Assembly: GCA_002007465.1 (NCBI GenBank)
Contig: LNAC01000683.1
Coordinates: 276,657-340,656, forward strand
Direction: 5' to 3'
Length of the DNA: 64,000 nt
Origin: Ailurus styani
Lineage: Eukaryota > Chordata > Mammalia > Carnivora > Ailuridae
Position 1 is the first letter of the stretch. Each line of letters starts with the position of its first letter. The notes beneath the pieces are model-generated. The model searched no databases and had not been told where the DNA came from. It saw only the letters and a list, made by a program, of their open reading frames with translations. Shown one piece after another: positions 36,166 through 49,909 of the stretch. A program made the position numbers and the translations under genes.

Positions 36166-37730
36166 TGGGGCGTACCCAGGATGGTATGTGGCCCGCAGTC
36201 GGCCATCAGGACACCGTGGTTCTCTACCCCACGCCTGCTCTCTGACCATGCTGTCCCCCCATTCAGAACCCTCCGTTCCCTGCGCCCTCCTGCACAGACT
36301 GCAGTCCTCCCTTAGCCTGCTGCTACGCATCACCTATGATGCGGGTCCAAGTCGCCTTTCTGTTCCTCCAGAGGCTGCTGTTCCTGTTTTTATTTCCCAA
36401 GCCAGACACTTGTTCTAAAAATACCTTCGGCAATGACAGAATCTGAGCTGCCTTCTCCCTGTCCTTCTCATCATTCCCCAAGGCCCAGAGAACGTCCTGA
36501 CGCCTCTTTTCTCCATGCTAGGCTCCTCTCCAGGCTGTCTGTTCCCAGTTGGACTTCAGTTCCTCGAGGGCAAGGACAATTCCTCTCCCTCCTTGTTGAA
36601 ACTTCCAAAACACAGTGTGGCCGAGCAGAACACAGCGGCCCAGAGCAGTGCAGGGCGGCCGGAAGCGGACACAACCCACCTTTCCATAAACGCGGGGCAC
36701 GGACCCCCAAGCTCTGGCCCTTGGTAGGCACGTGCTTTAAGTCTGATTTTCTCTGGTGTGTGGGGGGCCTGGGGCCCTGCTCTCTCACCCAGTCCATTTA
36801 TTGGGCAGGGCACTTGCCGCTGGGAGCACAGCAGGGCCACCTGCCTCTCCATGGGCATTGTCTCATTGGTGACTGTCCCGCAAGATGGCCCTGGCCTGGC
36901 AAGCACCCAGCCAGTGTCCCTTCCCTGCCCTCCTCAGCCCCATTAGCTTCAGAGTTTCACTGCCTGAGCTGAGAGAAGGGTGAATGATGAGTCCAAGGGG
37001 CATAGCAGAGGAAAGCATAGCAGAGCAGAGAGGATTCCAGTAAGAAGCAGGGAGAGTGGAGAGGAGCCGGGAGGGCCCACATGTGGGCGGATGTGTGTGG
37101 TGGGATCACGCGGAAGGAGGTGCTAGAGCGGACAGGAGGAGAACTGTGCTGCAGGGCAGCCTGTGGGTGCCTGGAGGTGTAGAGAGAGAGGCCCAGAGAG
37201 ACTGTGCCTCCTCCAGCCCCAGCTGTCCCGGCCAACGGCTGACAGCATCTGGGAGGAACGAGAGAAGGAAACAGGACAGACGTTGCCACCTCTGTTTGTG
37301 CTGGAAAAGAGTATCCCACAGGCCTTGCAGTTCCTCCACTTCTCCCCACCCACAAACCTCCCTGGGCCTCTTCTTTCGGGCACTCCCCTCCCTGTTCCCA
37401 GCCCACCTCCTCCCCTCCTCCTGAAGACCAGCGCCAGCCCAGCGGGCCCAGGAGTCTAGGGAGGGAAGAGATGTGGCCACATGGGCGCTGGGGGACATCA
37501 CTTTCAGTGGCGCTCCTGTGGGCGTGCTGGTCGCTGCTCCTAGGTTGGCTGGGCTCGAGACTCTGAAGAGGGAGACTAGGGCTGGAGGGAGCCCATCCTA
37601 CTTGCTGTTCCCCAGGGGAGGACCCAGACAGGACACTGCGTGCGGTGGGATGGCGGGGGGCGGGGGGGGGACTTCATCTGCTAAGTGCCTGAGCCAGGAA
37701 GGCTACACCCTTAGTCCCATTGAATCTTTT

Positions 37731-37940
37731 TCTTTTTTTTTTCTTTTTTTTTTTTAATATTTTATCCGTTTATTTGGCAGAGAGAGAGACCACAAGTAGG
37801 TAGAGAGGCAGGCAGAGAGAGAGGAGGAAGGAGGCTCCCCACCGAGCAGGGAGCCCGATGCGGGGCTCCATCCCAGGACCCTGAGATCATGACCTGAGCT
37901 GAAGACAGAGGCTTTAACCCACTGAGCCACCCAGGTGCCC
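37731..37940 (-). mobile_element. Can-SINE
   Basis: Antisense copy; target CCCATTGAATCTTT on both sides. Confidence 0.93.
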
Positions 37941-37949
37941 CCCATTGAA

Positions 37950-38225
37950 TCTTTCTGATAACTTCTCATTTGATCCTCACAACTCCCCTGTAACTAACCT
38001 GTAAGTTAGGCATGATTTAAAATATCTCCATTTTCACAGACATGTACCCGTGGGGCAAATACTAATTTAAAAAAAAAGGCAGAACATAAAAAAGTATATA
38101 AATCTTAAAAAAATAAAATAAAATATCTCCATTTTACAGAGGAGGACACTGACATTCAGACAAGTTTGGAGACTTGCCAGGAAGCCAGGAAGTTAGCTGG
38201 GACTTGAGCCCAAGGCATCCTAATT
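37950..38225 (-). repeat. MIR remnant, interrupted
   Basis: Antisense MIR-like sequence (TCATTTGATCCTCACAACTC, CATTTTACAGAGGAGGACAC), split by an 85-bp insertion at 38035-38119. Confidence 0.65.
38035..38119 (+). mobile_element. Very short L1-type 3' end insertion
   Basis: 85-bp A-rich insertion flanked by perfect AAAATATCTCCATTTT (38019-38034 and 38120-38135). GTACCCGTGGGGCAAATACT resembles a carnivore L1 3' end (from memory). Confidence 0.6.
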
Positions 38226-39837
38226 CTAAAGCCAGTGTTTTTGTTTTTCTCCCACTGCATCACCCCTCTTCTGGGGACACTGTCCCATGGCCTCCTCTCA
38301 CCATAGCTTCCGGCCCCTCTTCCCAGTCCTAATCTGAGTGTGGCAAAGTCAAGGGCTAGACTAGATGGTAGCCACTAGCTGCACATGGCTATTTACATTT
38401 AAATTAAAATTAAGTAAAACTAAAATTCAGTTCCTCGGGTTGGTCATACTAGCCCCATTTCCAGTGCTTGGTAGCCACATGTGGCCAGTGGCTACAGTAT
38501 TTGGCAGCACAGATACAGAACATTCCCATCATCAAAAAAGTCCCAGGGGCAGCCCTGGGCTGGAGGGAAAGGCAGGACGGGAGAGAGAGCATGGGAGAGG
38601 GCAGCCAAGGGCTGGGGCAGAGGCTGCCTTTGTGGGGACGTATGGAGATGAGAGTCTGGATGAGGGGAGCAGGGTGGGGGAGGAGGAGAGGCAGCTTGAC
38701 CTGACTCCCAGGCCTCTCCCTCCGATACTGATACTCTGGGCAATACTAGTGAGCCATTAATTGGCTGGGGTGGGGCCAGGACCAAAGCAGGAGGGAGGAG
38801 AATGGGACATAGGAGGACCGGCCTCCCTCCTGGCTGAAGACAGGACTCTGATCAGCCAGTCCTGCCTTTCATCCTTCGGGGGCCCTGAAGTCTACCTGGC
38901 CCTCCTTTACCCACTCAGACAGGAGCTGGCTGCTTCCTCTCCCCTCATCCAGGCTGGGGAGGCTGCTAATGGGCTGCAGGGCCGCCACCTTCCCAATTAG
39001 CCTCATTAGTCTTTGGCTCTGACTCCCACTGGAGTCAGGGTCACCAGCTGTGGGGGAGGGGCCATGAGTGGCCTGTGAGTAACCTCAGACACAGCTATGA
39101 CAGGGGTTCCCAGCCCAGGCCTCTCCCCTGGCTGAGGCCCGGGTGCCCAGCACCCCTCAGACTAGCCCAAGAGCCCCCAGAAGGGAGAGGTCAGGCAGCT
39201 GGTATTTGGAGTGGAGATTCCTAGCTGGTAAGAGGGGAAAGTCTCACTCATGGATGGAATGTGGAAGAGGGGTGTGGCAGGCATGAACCTGGGCAGTGGC
39301 AACAGAGGGGCTCTGGGGGTGCAGTGCAGACCCTTTGATCCACAGGAGAAACGTGGGGGCTGAGTGATGGATCCCAAGGAAAGAGGAAGATCCAGGGACT
39401 GTGGGTGAGAAGCCAGGTGGCAGGGGTGCGGGGGCTGAGCAGGCACCTTGTTGTGGATGGGAAACTTGAAAAGTCTTTGTCTGTGCGTGGAAGGAGGTTG
39501 GGGGTGGGACAGGCCAGCACCGGGAGCAGGAGAGTGAGGAAGCCCGTGACTGGCGCCTGTGGCGAGAGCGGCTGCCTGAGTGGGCAGAGGGCCTGGTTCC
39601 AGGTTAGGCAACAAAGAGCCATGGGTAGGCCGGTCAGGTGGCAGGAAGGCGGGAATTGTTACGGGCCCGGTGGCCAGGGGTTCCCCCCACTGAAGCCACC
39701 TCTGCCGCTGAGTAGGCAGATGCCCCGACTGATTACTTCAGCTCCTCCCGGCCACACCAAGCTGCCCCGGGCACTTGCCCCTCCACCTCCCCACCCCTCC
39801 CTACAGTGACTCCTGCCCAGAGAATGTCCAGCCCCGA

Positions 39838-39844
39838 CATAAAG
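39838..39844 (+). promoter_or_regulatory. CDSN TATA-like box
   Basis: CATAAAG lies 51-57 bases upstream of the CDSN ATG, implying a very short 5' UTR, which agrees with the human gene. Confidence 0.55.
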
Positions 39845-39894
39845 GCCCTGGGTGTCCCTGAGCTGCTGTCAGTCAGAAGGCTGCACAGACCAAG

Positions 39895-42800
39895 ATGGGC
39901 TCCTCGCGGGCACCCCGGACGGGGCGTGTGGGCGGGCGAGGAAGGATGGCACTGCTGCTGGCCGCTCTGCTCCTGCCAGGTCGGAGGCTGGGGGCCCCGG
40001 GAGTGGAGGAAGAGGGGGGAGAGGTGGGGAGGAAGGATGCGCATAGCAGGTCAGAGGAGGCTGGGGGGAGCCGGTGCTGTGGGTACTGGGAGGTGGGAGG
40101 AATCGCCGTCCAGGGAGAGGCCAGGAGAGGCCCGGGCAAGCGGGAAGGGCAGGGGCTCTGGAGTTTGAGGGCTGCTCCTCACTGCCTTGTCACTCCAGGC
40201 ACGTTCCTTGAAATTCCTGAGCCACAGTTTTTGAAACTCTAAAACCGGGTTAATGATAACACCTAGCTCTAGTCTCTTCCAGTCTCAAATAATGTATGTG
40301 ACAGGTGCTTTGGAAATTCTAGAGGGTTATATAAATTTTGGTTGTTGTTATTACTATTGTCAGTGATTAGAGCAGTAGAAGATGAAGACTAGATATTTAA
40401 CAGGAATAATTATTACCATCTATAGAGCACTTTAATGTGGCAGACACTATTTTAGCACTTTCCATTAGCACTTTTGACATTACGAGAACCATATGAGAGA
40501 TTCATTATTCCCACTGTATGGGGAAGACACAGAGGCTTGGACAGGTTAAGAAACTGGCTCCAGATCACAGTTTAGAAAGCAGTAAAGCCGGGATCCACAC
40601 CGGGGCTGTGCTGTGGGCCAGCAGGTATTTGCAGAGAACCTGTCCCCGGGCCCCCAGGGGCAGAGAGCAGGCTGTGTGGCTTGGGGCAGCAGAGAAGGAG
40701 AGCAGGAACTCTCCATGATGAGAGCCGCCAGGTGATGGGGGCTCTGGGCAGAGTTGGGGTTTAGTATGGAGGCAGCCATAGAGAACTTCTCTTTGAGGAG
40801 AGAATGGGGACATCACAGACTGAGGAGAAACTGCTTGTTGGGGGACGGAATCGGCCTCTCCCGATGTATAAACTAATGCTCAGAGTGGTTTAGTAACTTG
40901 CTGGCATGAAGCTCAGTGCACACTGCTTGGGACCTGAAGGTATGAGGTGGGGAGTGGAGGAAGAACGGGGGTAAGGTGAGCCTGGGGTTAGCAAAGGCTT
41001 GATTAAGGAAAGAAGTGGTCCTGCATCTGTCAAGGATGGAAAGGCGGGAGCCTGGCAGGGAGGCAGGGGCATGGCTGATGGCTGGGCGGGGAGGGAGGGA
41101 AGCTGATAATGGTGGTGAGCCTGGGAGGCGGGTTTCATCCTTGTGTCCCTGGGCTGGGCCGGGACAGCAGGGCTGGCTCAGGGTGCGGTGTCCTGTCACG
41201 CTGTACCAGCAGGTTCTGAGGTGACAGTGGTGCCCCCACATCCTGGTCCCCACCCAGCTTTCCTGGCATGGGCAGCACTGAGATGGGAACAGAACTCCCA
41301 CCATCTACACAAGCCTGGACTCTCCCCAGGAGGCTGGTGACGGAATCTCTGTCCTCAAGGACCCTCGCCCTTACCTCGGTCCCTCTGCCACCGGCCCTCT
41401 TTTCTCAGAGTCTCTTTTGCTACTTTTCCTTTCCTTCCTGGCCAGTTATTGTTTGATCTTGTCTCCTCCTTCCATCTGGTGCCTCAATTTCACCTGGGAT
41501 GTCCCCCTTCAGGATGTATGCCCATCTCGAGGAGTCTCAGTCTCCCCCATGCCCTGTCTCTTCAGGGTCCTTCCTTTTTGACCCATGAGCTCCTGCTACT
41601 CCTCTATCCCCTCTTCTCCTCTTTTAACACCTCCTCCTTCGGAGTCTCATTTTCTCTGTCCCTGCCCCCTCCCAGAACATCGAAATGGGCCTTCTGCCAT
41701 CTCATTTTCCTTCACAGACAACAGCCAGTTCTCCCTTCGCCTTCCACCCAGACTCTCCCTGGGCTCCTCTCAGGAGAAATCAGAAGCAGATGACTGAGAT
41801 GGGCTTGGAAGCTGAGGGAGGAAGCCAAGCCACTCCAGCCCTTACTAACCACTCCTTCCTCCCCAGGGACCTTGGCTAAGAGCATCGGGACCTCCTCAGA
41901 CCCCTGCAAGGGCGTGCGTATCACCTCCCCCAGCGACCCCTGTTTCACTGGGAAGAGTGGTTCCAGTAGCTTCAGTGGCCACAGTGGCTCCAGCAGTTCC
42001 AGCAGCTCCATTTCCAGTTCCAGTGGCTCCAGCAGTGGCTCCTCTGGTGGCCCCAGTGGTTCTGGTGGCTCCAGTGGTGGCACCAGTGTCTCCAGTGTCG
42101 CCCAGGGTGGTTCTTCAGGATCTTCGTTATTTAAGCCAGGAACAGGGTATTCCCAGATCAGCTACTCCTCTGGATCCAGCTTCTCCCAGTCGGGAAGCAG
42201 CAGCTCCCAGTATGGAAGCAGCAGTTCCCAACCAGGATCTGGTTCGGCTCTACCAGTCAGTGATGGTTCTTCCCGCTTAAGCTCTTCCCAGTCTGGCGGT
42301 GGCCCGAGCTCATCTGTTTCCCAAAGCTCTTGGATATCCAGCAGTGGTGGCCAAAGGGTCAACTCTAACTTACGCCCCTGTAGTTCAGATGTCTCTGACT
42401 CGCCCTGCAGTGGGGGGCCTGTTGTCTCCCACTCTGGCTCCTACATCTCCAGCTCCCACTCCGTGTCAGGAGGTCAAAGGCCAGTGGTGGTGGTGGTGGA
42501 GCAACATGGCTCTGGTGGGCCTGGAGGAGTCCAGGGTGCCCCCTGCAGCAGTGGCAGCCTTCCAGGCAAGCCCTGCCCCCCTATCACTTCTGTAGACAAG
42601 TCCTATGGCAGCTATGAAGTGGTGGGTGGCTCTTCTGACAGTTATCTGGCCCCAGGTATGACCTACAGTGGGGGCAAAATCTACCCTGTGGGCTACTTCA
42701 CCAAAGACAACCCTGTCAAAGGCTCTCCAGGTGTCCCTTCCTTTGCAGCTGGGCCCCCCATCTCTGAGGGCAAATACTTCTCCAGCAATCCCATCATCCC

Positions 42801-43329
42801 CAGCCACAGCTCTTCTAGTTCCAGCGTCTACCAGTCGGGAGCTTCCTCAGCCATTGTGTTCCAGCCAGTGGGCTCCGGTGGGGTCCAGCCCTGTGCAGTT
42901 GGCTCCAAGGGGCCCTGCTCCCTCTCAAGTTCTGGGGCCCAGAGCAGTTCTAGCGTTTCCAGTAGTTCCTCCTTCCATCCCTGTGGTGGTGTTTCACAGG
43001 GGCCCTGCTCCCCACCGGGCACTGGCTCCTTCAGTGGCTCTTCCAGCTCCCAAGCCAGTGGCAAAATCATCCTCCAGCCCTGTGGCAGCAAGTCCAGCTC
43101 TTCTGGCCACCCTTGCATTTCTGTCTCCTCCTCCTCATTTGGTGGGGGTCCCGATGGCTCTCCCCAACCTGATCCTTCAGCTGGTGCCAAGCCCTGTGGC
43201 TCCAGCAGCTCTGGGAAGCTCCCCTGCCGCTCCATCCGGGACATCCTGGCCCAAGTAAAGCCTCTGGGGCCCCAGCTAGCTGACCCTGAAGTTTTCCTAC
43301 CCCAGGGAGAGTCACTTGACAGTCCATAA
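39895..43329 (+). CDS. CDSN: CDSN, corneodesmosin
   Basis: Secreted adhesive glycoprotein of corneodesmosomes in cornifying epithelia and the hair follicle inner root sheath. It is cleaved stepwise by kallikreins during desquamation. Exons 39895-39979 and 41867-43329 join at phase 1 to 515 residues (human 529). The N-terminus is a basic stretch then a hydrophobic signal ([13 protein letters not shown]), with mature start near TLAKSIG. Residues about 45-135 form the Ser/Gly-rich adhesive 'glycine loop' domain. The middle carries [13 protein letters not shown] and [19 protein letters not shown]. The C-terminus has PCGS/PC repeats and the conserved end [20 protein letters not shown]. Both ends are far better conserved with human than the Ser/Gly region, where small length changes explain the different size. 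No stops or frame breaks are present. Confidence 0.96.
40165..40330 (+). repeat. MIR remnant in CDSN intron
   Basis: MIR-like core (CTGAGCCACAGTTTTTGAAA, GGGTTAATGATAACACCTAG). Confidence 0.6.
40395..40610 (-). repeat. MIR remnant in CDSN intron
   Basis: Antisense MIR-like core (GACAGGTTAAGAAACTGGCT, AGTAAAGCCGGGATCCACAC). Confidence 0.6.
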
Positions 43330-44239
43330 ATAGCTTTTGCCTATATGCATGTGGGGGCATACACATTTATACACACAAACACCCCATCTCTTAGTTGGGA
43401 GAAGTCCAGAGGCCCAGGCATGGGGTTAGCTCAGTTTCCCTCTTCCTTCCCAAGAGAGCTGCTCTATTTCCTCCATTGCTTCAATATGGCAGACTCCCCT
43501 TATCACCTCTTCTTTCTTCATCGCCCCAAATCATAGACTCCAAATTCCTTTCCCCATTCTCTCCTACTGCAGTGCCCTCCTTGACAGATAACCAGTCCCT
43601 AAAATTTCCTCTGTCATTTCTTTGAGATGGTACAATACATTAGCTAACCCTACCCATTCAGATTCTTGACTGGGAAACCCCTGAAATGTTTCATAGTAAC
43701 TCTGGTTCCTGGAGAAGTCATCCCCCTTTTTCCCTGTTTGCCAAATAAAGCAGAGTCCAAACTGTTGCCTGAAAGCAATAACCACTTTTCACTGACCTCT
43801 CTTTGCCATCTGGTCAACCAACATGGCACCAGCATGGGGTTCTCACACTCCCAATTCTACCCCCACCCTCCACTGTAGAGCTCACCACACGCTCTGTGAG
43901 TTCCCAACACTCCTTTTTGCCTCTCAAGGTCTCCCTCACAGTCCCCTTCCTGGCTGCCACTTCCCTCAATGTTCAGATGCTTCTCTGTGTGAGGGTGACA
44001 CCAGGGTACCCTCGGACACTGGAGTAGGTTCCCTGCTCTCTCTGGACCCTGGACAGATGGTTCAACAAGTTGTGTGAACTAGATGCAGACTTTTGTCATC
44101 TTGGTGTCCTGGGTCTTGTCTTAGGACCTATGTGATGCTTTCCTATACCTCTAGAGATCCCCATGTCCCCCATTTTCCTTCATAAGTTGGAACAGTATTT
44201 CTCTTATACTTTATAGCTCCTCCCACAAAGGAGGAAAAC

Positions 44240-44245
44240 AATAAA
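44240..44245 (+). terminator. CDSN poly(A) signal
   Basis: AATAAA about 910 bases after the CDSN stop, agreeing with the roughly 0.9 kb human 3' UTR. An earlier AATAAA at 43744-43749 is a possible proximal alternative. Confidence 0.6.
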
Positions 44246-45725
44246 TATTTGTTGAACTGAAAGCAGAGGTTGGTCTCCAAGATTCTTCCTCCCATTTCTT
44301 TCCTCTCTCACTGCTCCAGGAAACCCATTCTCTCTCCACTCCCCATTCACCTAGGGTTTTCCCCTCTCCCTGTATGGGGCCCTAATTATTCCCTTCCCCA
44401 CCCCATGCAGGCTCCTTCTTCTCTACCATTAGTTTGCCTCATTTACTAGATGCGATCCTCTGTAGGAATCTGGGGACTGATCTCCTGGGTTTCTGGTACA
44501 CTTGGAACATTGGGAAGGCTGGAATACAACAACCAGATCAGATTTCTGGTGACTGAGTGGGATCCCAGGTGGGTATTGTTCCGGGAACTAGGGGTGGAGA
44601 GAGTAAAAGACAGAGAGGATGGGAGCATGACAGGGAGTGCCGCCAAGGATAATGACTCACTAGCCTACATAAAAATGTCCCAGCCCATGGCAGAACAGAG
44701 CCAAGTGTCCTCTCCACCTCCACACTCGAGTGCCTTGCTGAAGTTCTAGAGAGAGATCTGTGGAAGGTAAGAGGGCAGAGCACTATAGTGGAGAAGAGGA
44801 GTTCCCTCCATGGGAGAAGAGAGAGAAACCAGAGGGTGGGGAGGGCCAGACAGCTAGCTGTGTTCTGGAGATTGAGGCTGAGGCCAAGGAAGTTCTCTTA
44901 CCCTAAGAAGGGGAGAGTGGTCTATGCTTGTCCCTTCAGGAAGGGCCTCACCCAAAGCACAGGCCACCGCTCAGAACCTCTGCTTACAAAGGAATTTATT
45001 CCTACCCTAGTATCTAATCCATTCCCTCCTATTGGATGGTGTTAGCTGGTCCCAAATTTAGGGCTATTGTTGATCAGAAATGACCTAGCAGCTGAGCCAA
45101 CCTGCAGGGTTGACTGAAGACAGAGAAGGGCTGCAGAATAGTCCTGTCTTTGTCATCCTTGGTGAGTCACACTTGGCCCAGCATCTGGCCCTGGACTGCA
45201 GCCAATGACACGCATCAAGGCTCTTAGAGGTTCCATGCACCACAACTGCAGGAGGGATACAGACTCTGACTCGGGGGCCTCTGACTCTAGGCTCTGTTGC
45301 AGTCAAATTCAAAAGCTTTTGCTAATCTGGTTGATGTCACTCAAAAAGGACGTTGCCCTCCACTGGCCAGTTCCAAAGAGGAACTCCCCACTCATCCAGT
45401 AGCTAGTGATTAGGGGCTGAGGATGAGGATGGAAAAGGAAAATCTAACAGCTTATTTTAGAGTTTATGTAACCAGGGATGCCTTGTCTGGGTATCTCCTG
45501 GAAGCAACAGAAAAAACAAAGGCATTTATACACTTTTTATTGTAAAAATTTAAAACATACTTAAGAATAAATGAAAGAATTCATGAATCCCTGTGTTCTC
45601 ACAACTCAGCTTCAAAAATTATTAATTCATGGCCATTTGACAACAACATTTAAACACCCTTCTCTACTGATAGTTGGGAACATCTACTACCTTTCAGTAT
45701 GTCTTATATTCTGTGGCCCCATTTG

Positions 45726-46213
45726 ACCATCTGTGGTAGACTGAATGCTTCCCTCCGCAGCACCTCCAAAGATGTCCACATCATCTCTGGAAACTGTGAA
45801 TATATTAGGTTACACAGCGAAGGGAAATTAAGGTTGCAGATGGAATTAAGGTTGTTAGCTGACCTTAGAGAGATTATCCTGAATTACTTGGGTAGGTCAA
45901 TGTGGGTCTTTAAATGTGGAAGAGTGAAAAAGAAGAAAAGATCAGAGTGGTGTAATGTAAGAAGATCCTCGGTTTCTGGCTTTTGAACATGGAAGAAGGG
46001 GACCATGATCCTTGGTTTCTGGCTTTTGAACATGGAGGAAGGGGACCATGAGCCAAGGCAGGCAGGTGGCCTCTAGAAGCTGGAAAACACAAGGAAATGG
46101 ATTCTCCCCTACAGCTTCTCAAAAGAAACACAACCCTGGTGACTCCTTGGTTTTAACCCAGTGAGAACTATGACAGACTTCTGATATTCAAAATTGTAAG
46201 ACAATAAACTTGT
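45726..46213 (+). repeat. Old interspersed repeat, unnamed family
   Basis: Begins GTGGTAGACTGAATGCTTCC and ends in GACAATAAACTTGTATTGTT. Same general family as 58095-58570. Internal GGTTTCTGGCTTTTGAACAT is duplicated at about 45970 and 46013. Confidence 0.6.
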
Positions 46214-46291
46214 ATTGTTGTAAGCTACTAACTATTGTGACTATTTGGAAGGAAATCAATACACCATCATCTCTTAAGGATGGGAACCTGG

Positions 46292-46497
46292 GGCGCCTGG
46301 GTGGCTCAGTGGGTTAAAGCCGCTGCCTTTGGCTCAGGTCATGATCCCAGGGTCCTGGGATCAAGCCCCACATAGGGCTCTCTGCTCAGCGGGGAGCCTG
46401 CTTCCTCCTCTCTCCTCTCTCTCTGCCTGCCTCTCTGCCTACTTGTAATCTCTCTCTCTGTGTCAAATGAATAAATAAAATCTTTAAAAAAAAAAAA
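46292..46497 (+). mobile_element. Can-SINE
   Basis: Sense copy upstream of C6orf15; perfect target GGATGGGAACCTGG at 46278-46291 and 46498-46511. Confidence 0.95.
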
Positions 46498-47000
46498 GGA
46501 TGGGAACCTGGTCTATTTCCTTACAGACAAGGTCTCATCTAGGAGCAGCCTCTCCACTGGGGGAGGCTCTCCTGCACTCCAGAACTCCTATAGGTTGCAG
46601 TCAAGGTAAAGGAGCTATGGGGATGCATGAGAAAGGGGTGCTGGAAGAGAATGATCTGGATCCCAAAGAGAAAGTGAAGAGAATTGAGTGTTTCTATTGC
46701 TGAGAAGGCAATGAAGAGATTGGGACCCCAAGGGCGAAGGTCCTCCTATGCTTGGCCTAGGGATCCAGGGCAGGGCAGGACTGGCAATCAGTGATGAGCT
46801 ATGAACCAGGACACCTGGGTCAGGAAGGGGTGGGGAACTTTAGGAAAGGAACCAGGGACGGAAACACCCAGCCTCCCTGGGACATTCAAGTGGCACCTGT
46901 TGCCACAGACTGAATTAGGAATGAGCGTGGAATGAACAGACTTATTATCTGCACAACCACTGGCTCAGCTTGTTTCTGCTGTCCCCCACCCCACCAAGAG

Positions 47001-47007
47001 GATAAAG
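47001..47007 (+). promoter_or_regulatory. C6orf15 TATA-like box
   Basis: GATAAAG lies 43-49 bases upstream of the C6orf15 ATG, paralleling the CDSN arrangement. Confidence 0.5.
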
Positions 47008-47049
47008 GGCTGGCTGGCTTGGGACAGAGAGAGGTTAGAGCTGAGCAAG

Positions 47050-48249
<1,200 letters not shown>

Positions 48250-48385
48250 GAGAATGACAGAGGGGAAAACCCTAAGTTGGAAATTGAAAGAATGGAGTAT
48301 GAGCTAAATGAAAATTCAAGGAGTGTGTTTTCTAGCATTCTCTCTACTTTTCACTGCCTCTTCTGCTCCCCTCATGATGATCTAC

Positions 48386-48391
48386 AATAAA
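48386..48391 (+). terminator. C6orf15 poly(A) signal
   Basis: AATAAA about 137 bases after the C6orf15 stop. Confidence 0.7.
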
Positions 48392-49909
48392 AAACAAGCA
48401 GTTATTAAATTTTCTCCTTTGCCGTGTCTTTGTTTCTGGGTGCAAAGTGAAGTGAGTTTTGTCCATCCCATTCTCTAGCTACCCCCATGTCCCCGTAGGG
48501 TCTCTAGAAGCTCTCTTGCTGTCCCTTATCCTTTGCAAAAGATCAAATCCCAGGTGTTTGAGGGTGGAGCTTCATGGTCTCACCCTAGCCAGGTAGGAGA
48601 GCTGGTTCCAGGACTGTCCTGAAATAGGAAGGGGGAGGAGAGGCAGCAAGACCAATTGAGATGGCACCTGTGGCAGGAGGAAAGGATGAGATCCAAGATG
48701 TTAGTACCTGAATGCCCTTTGATTCACAGAGGAACAGAGTCAGAGAAAGTCATTTTGTTTCTGCTTATCTTTTCTTCTCTGAAATGCAAGCTTCTTGGAA
48801 ACAGAGGATGCACTGATCTCATCCCTTACACGCAACACTTGGCACATTGTGCCCTAGAGAACCAAGACTTTGAACATTTGCCGAATGAATAGTAGACCTC
48901 AATGAACAAAGAAAGTAAAGGGAGAAAGAAAAAGGAAAGAAAAACCTGCAGCTGTGTTTGTCACTTTATTCTCAAGTGATGGCACAGTCTCTTCTTTTGA
49001 TCACATAGTTGTCTCTCTGCCACCCTCTGGTTTCCCAGAATTCAGCATCCTGCACAAAGTTGGAGTGAAGTGGGGGAGGGTCACTGTAGGAAGTACAGAT
49101 GGAAGTTAGCAGGAGCCAGCTGGGAATGATGGGGTTTCCAGAAGGACACACTCCTGGTGGCCATGCCGTGTCTTTCCCTGTGCCATGTGTGTACTTCATG
49201 AGAGTGATCCGGGTGTGTGTACCCTCAGATAGCATGGGAATCACCCCAAGTCCCAGGAATCAGTTAGGTTGTGGGGAGGAAGTAGAAGAATAAACATCAG
49301 AATTGGAGGGATGGGGAGCTGCCTGCCCATGAGGTGGGTGTTCTCAGAGAAACTTCTGTCTCAGTGTCTGCCACAACATGATGGCGTACGCCAAGAATTC
49401 CTTCTTAGGACAACTTCCCATCCCATCCCAACTACACTCCTTTCTGTATCACCTCACCTTCACTCCCCCAATTCTTCCCCACCTTGGACTCTTGGTTTCT
49501 CCCTGTCCCGGTTCTATTTTCAGCACCTGTCTTTCCCAGAAGCCCAAGTTCATTCTCTCAGGCTTGGGGTCTCAGTTTTCTCTGTCCCTCTTTCTGGTTG
49601 ACAATTTGCATTTCTAACTTCCAAGTCAGCACCCTCCTCTTCTGTTCCCCATACTCCCTAGAGTGTAAGCACCATGTGTCTATTTTGTTCACTGCCATAC
49701 CCCTAGCAGCAAGTCTGGACCAAGGCTGGATCAATGAACCCTCTCTCTGACTCTCTGTTCTCTCTCTTCTTCTACCTTATTCCTGAGCCACCCAGCTGCA
49801 CACCGAGTCTAATCTGTACTCCTCTTTGCACTTCCCAGAGCCTCACTGACATTTCCTTACAAACCCCACACAGCCCTTCTCAGCTCATAAAATGCTCTGA
49901 ATATTCCAT

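Larger units (their letters stand above)
26570..39830. other. Gene-free block between PSORS1C2 and CDSN
   Basis: About 13 kb with no supported gene. It contains many SINEs, MIR remnants, old LINE-like fragments, a GT microsatellite, one N gap, a GC-rich patch at 28.2-28.9 kb and a homeodomain-motif-rich patch at 38.7-39.0 kb. Short ORFs here lack homology that I can recognise. Confidence 0.6.
44260..46990. other. CDSN-C6orf15 intergenic
   Basis: Holds an AP-1/TATA-like patch near 44.65 kb, an old interspersed repeat at 45.73-46.21 kb and one SINE. No supported gene. Confidence 0.55.

Noticed and set aside
41712..42083. Minus-strand ORF rich in Glu/Pro/Leu opposite CDSN, and similar ones at 42466-42807 and 42828-43244
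   Set aside because: Antisense shadows of the Ser/Gly/Pro-rich CDSN exon; no independent start context or homology.
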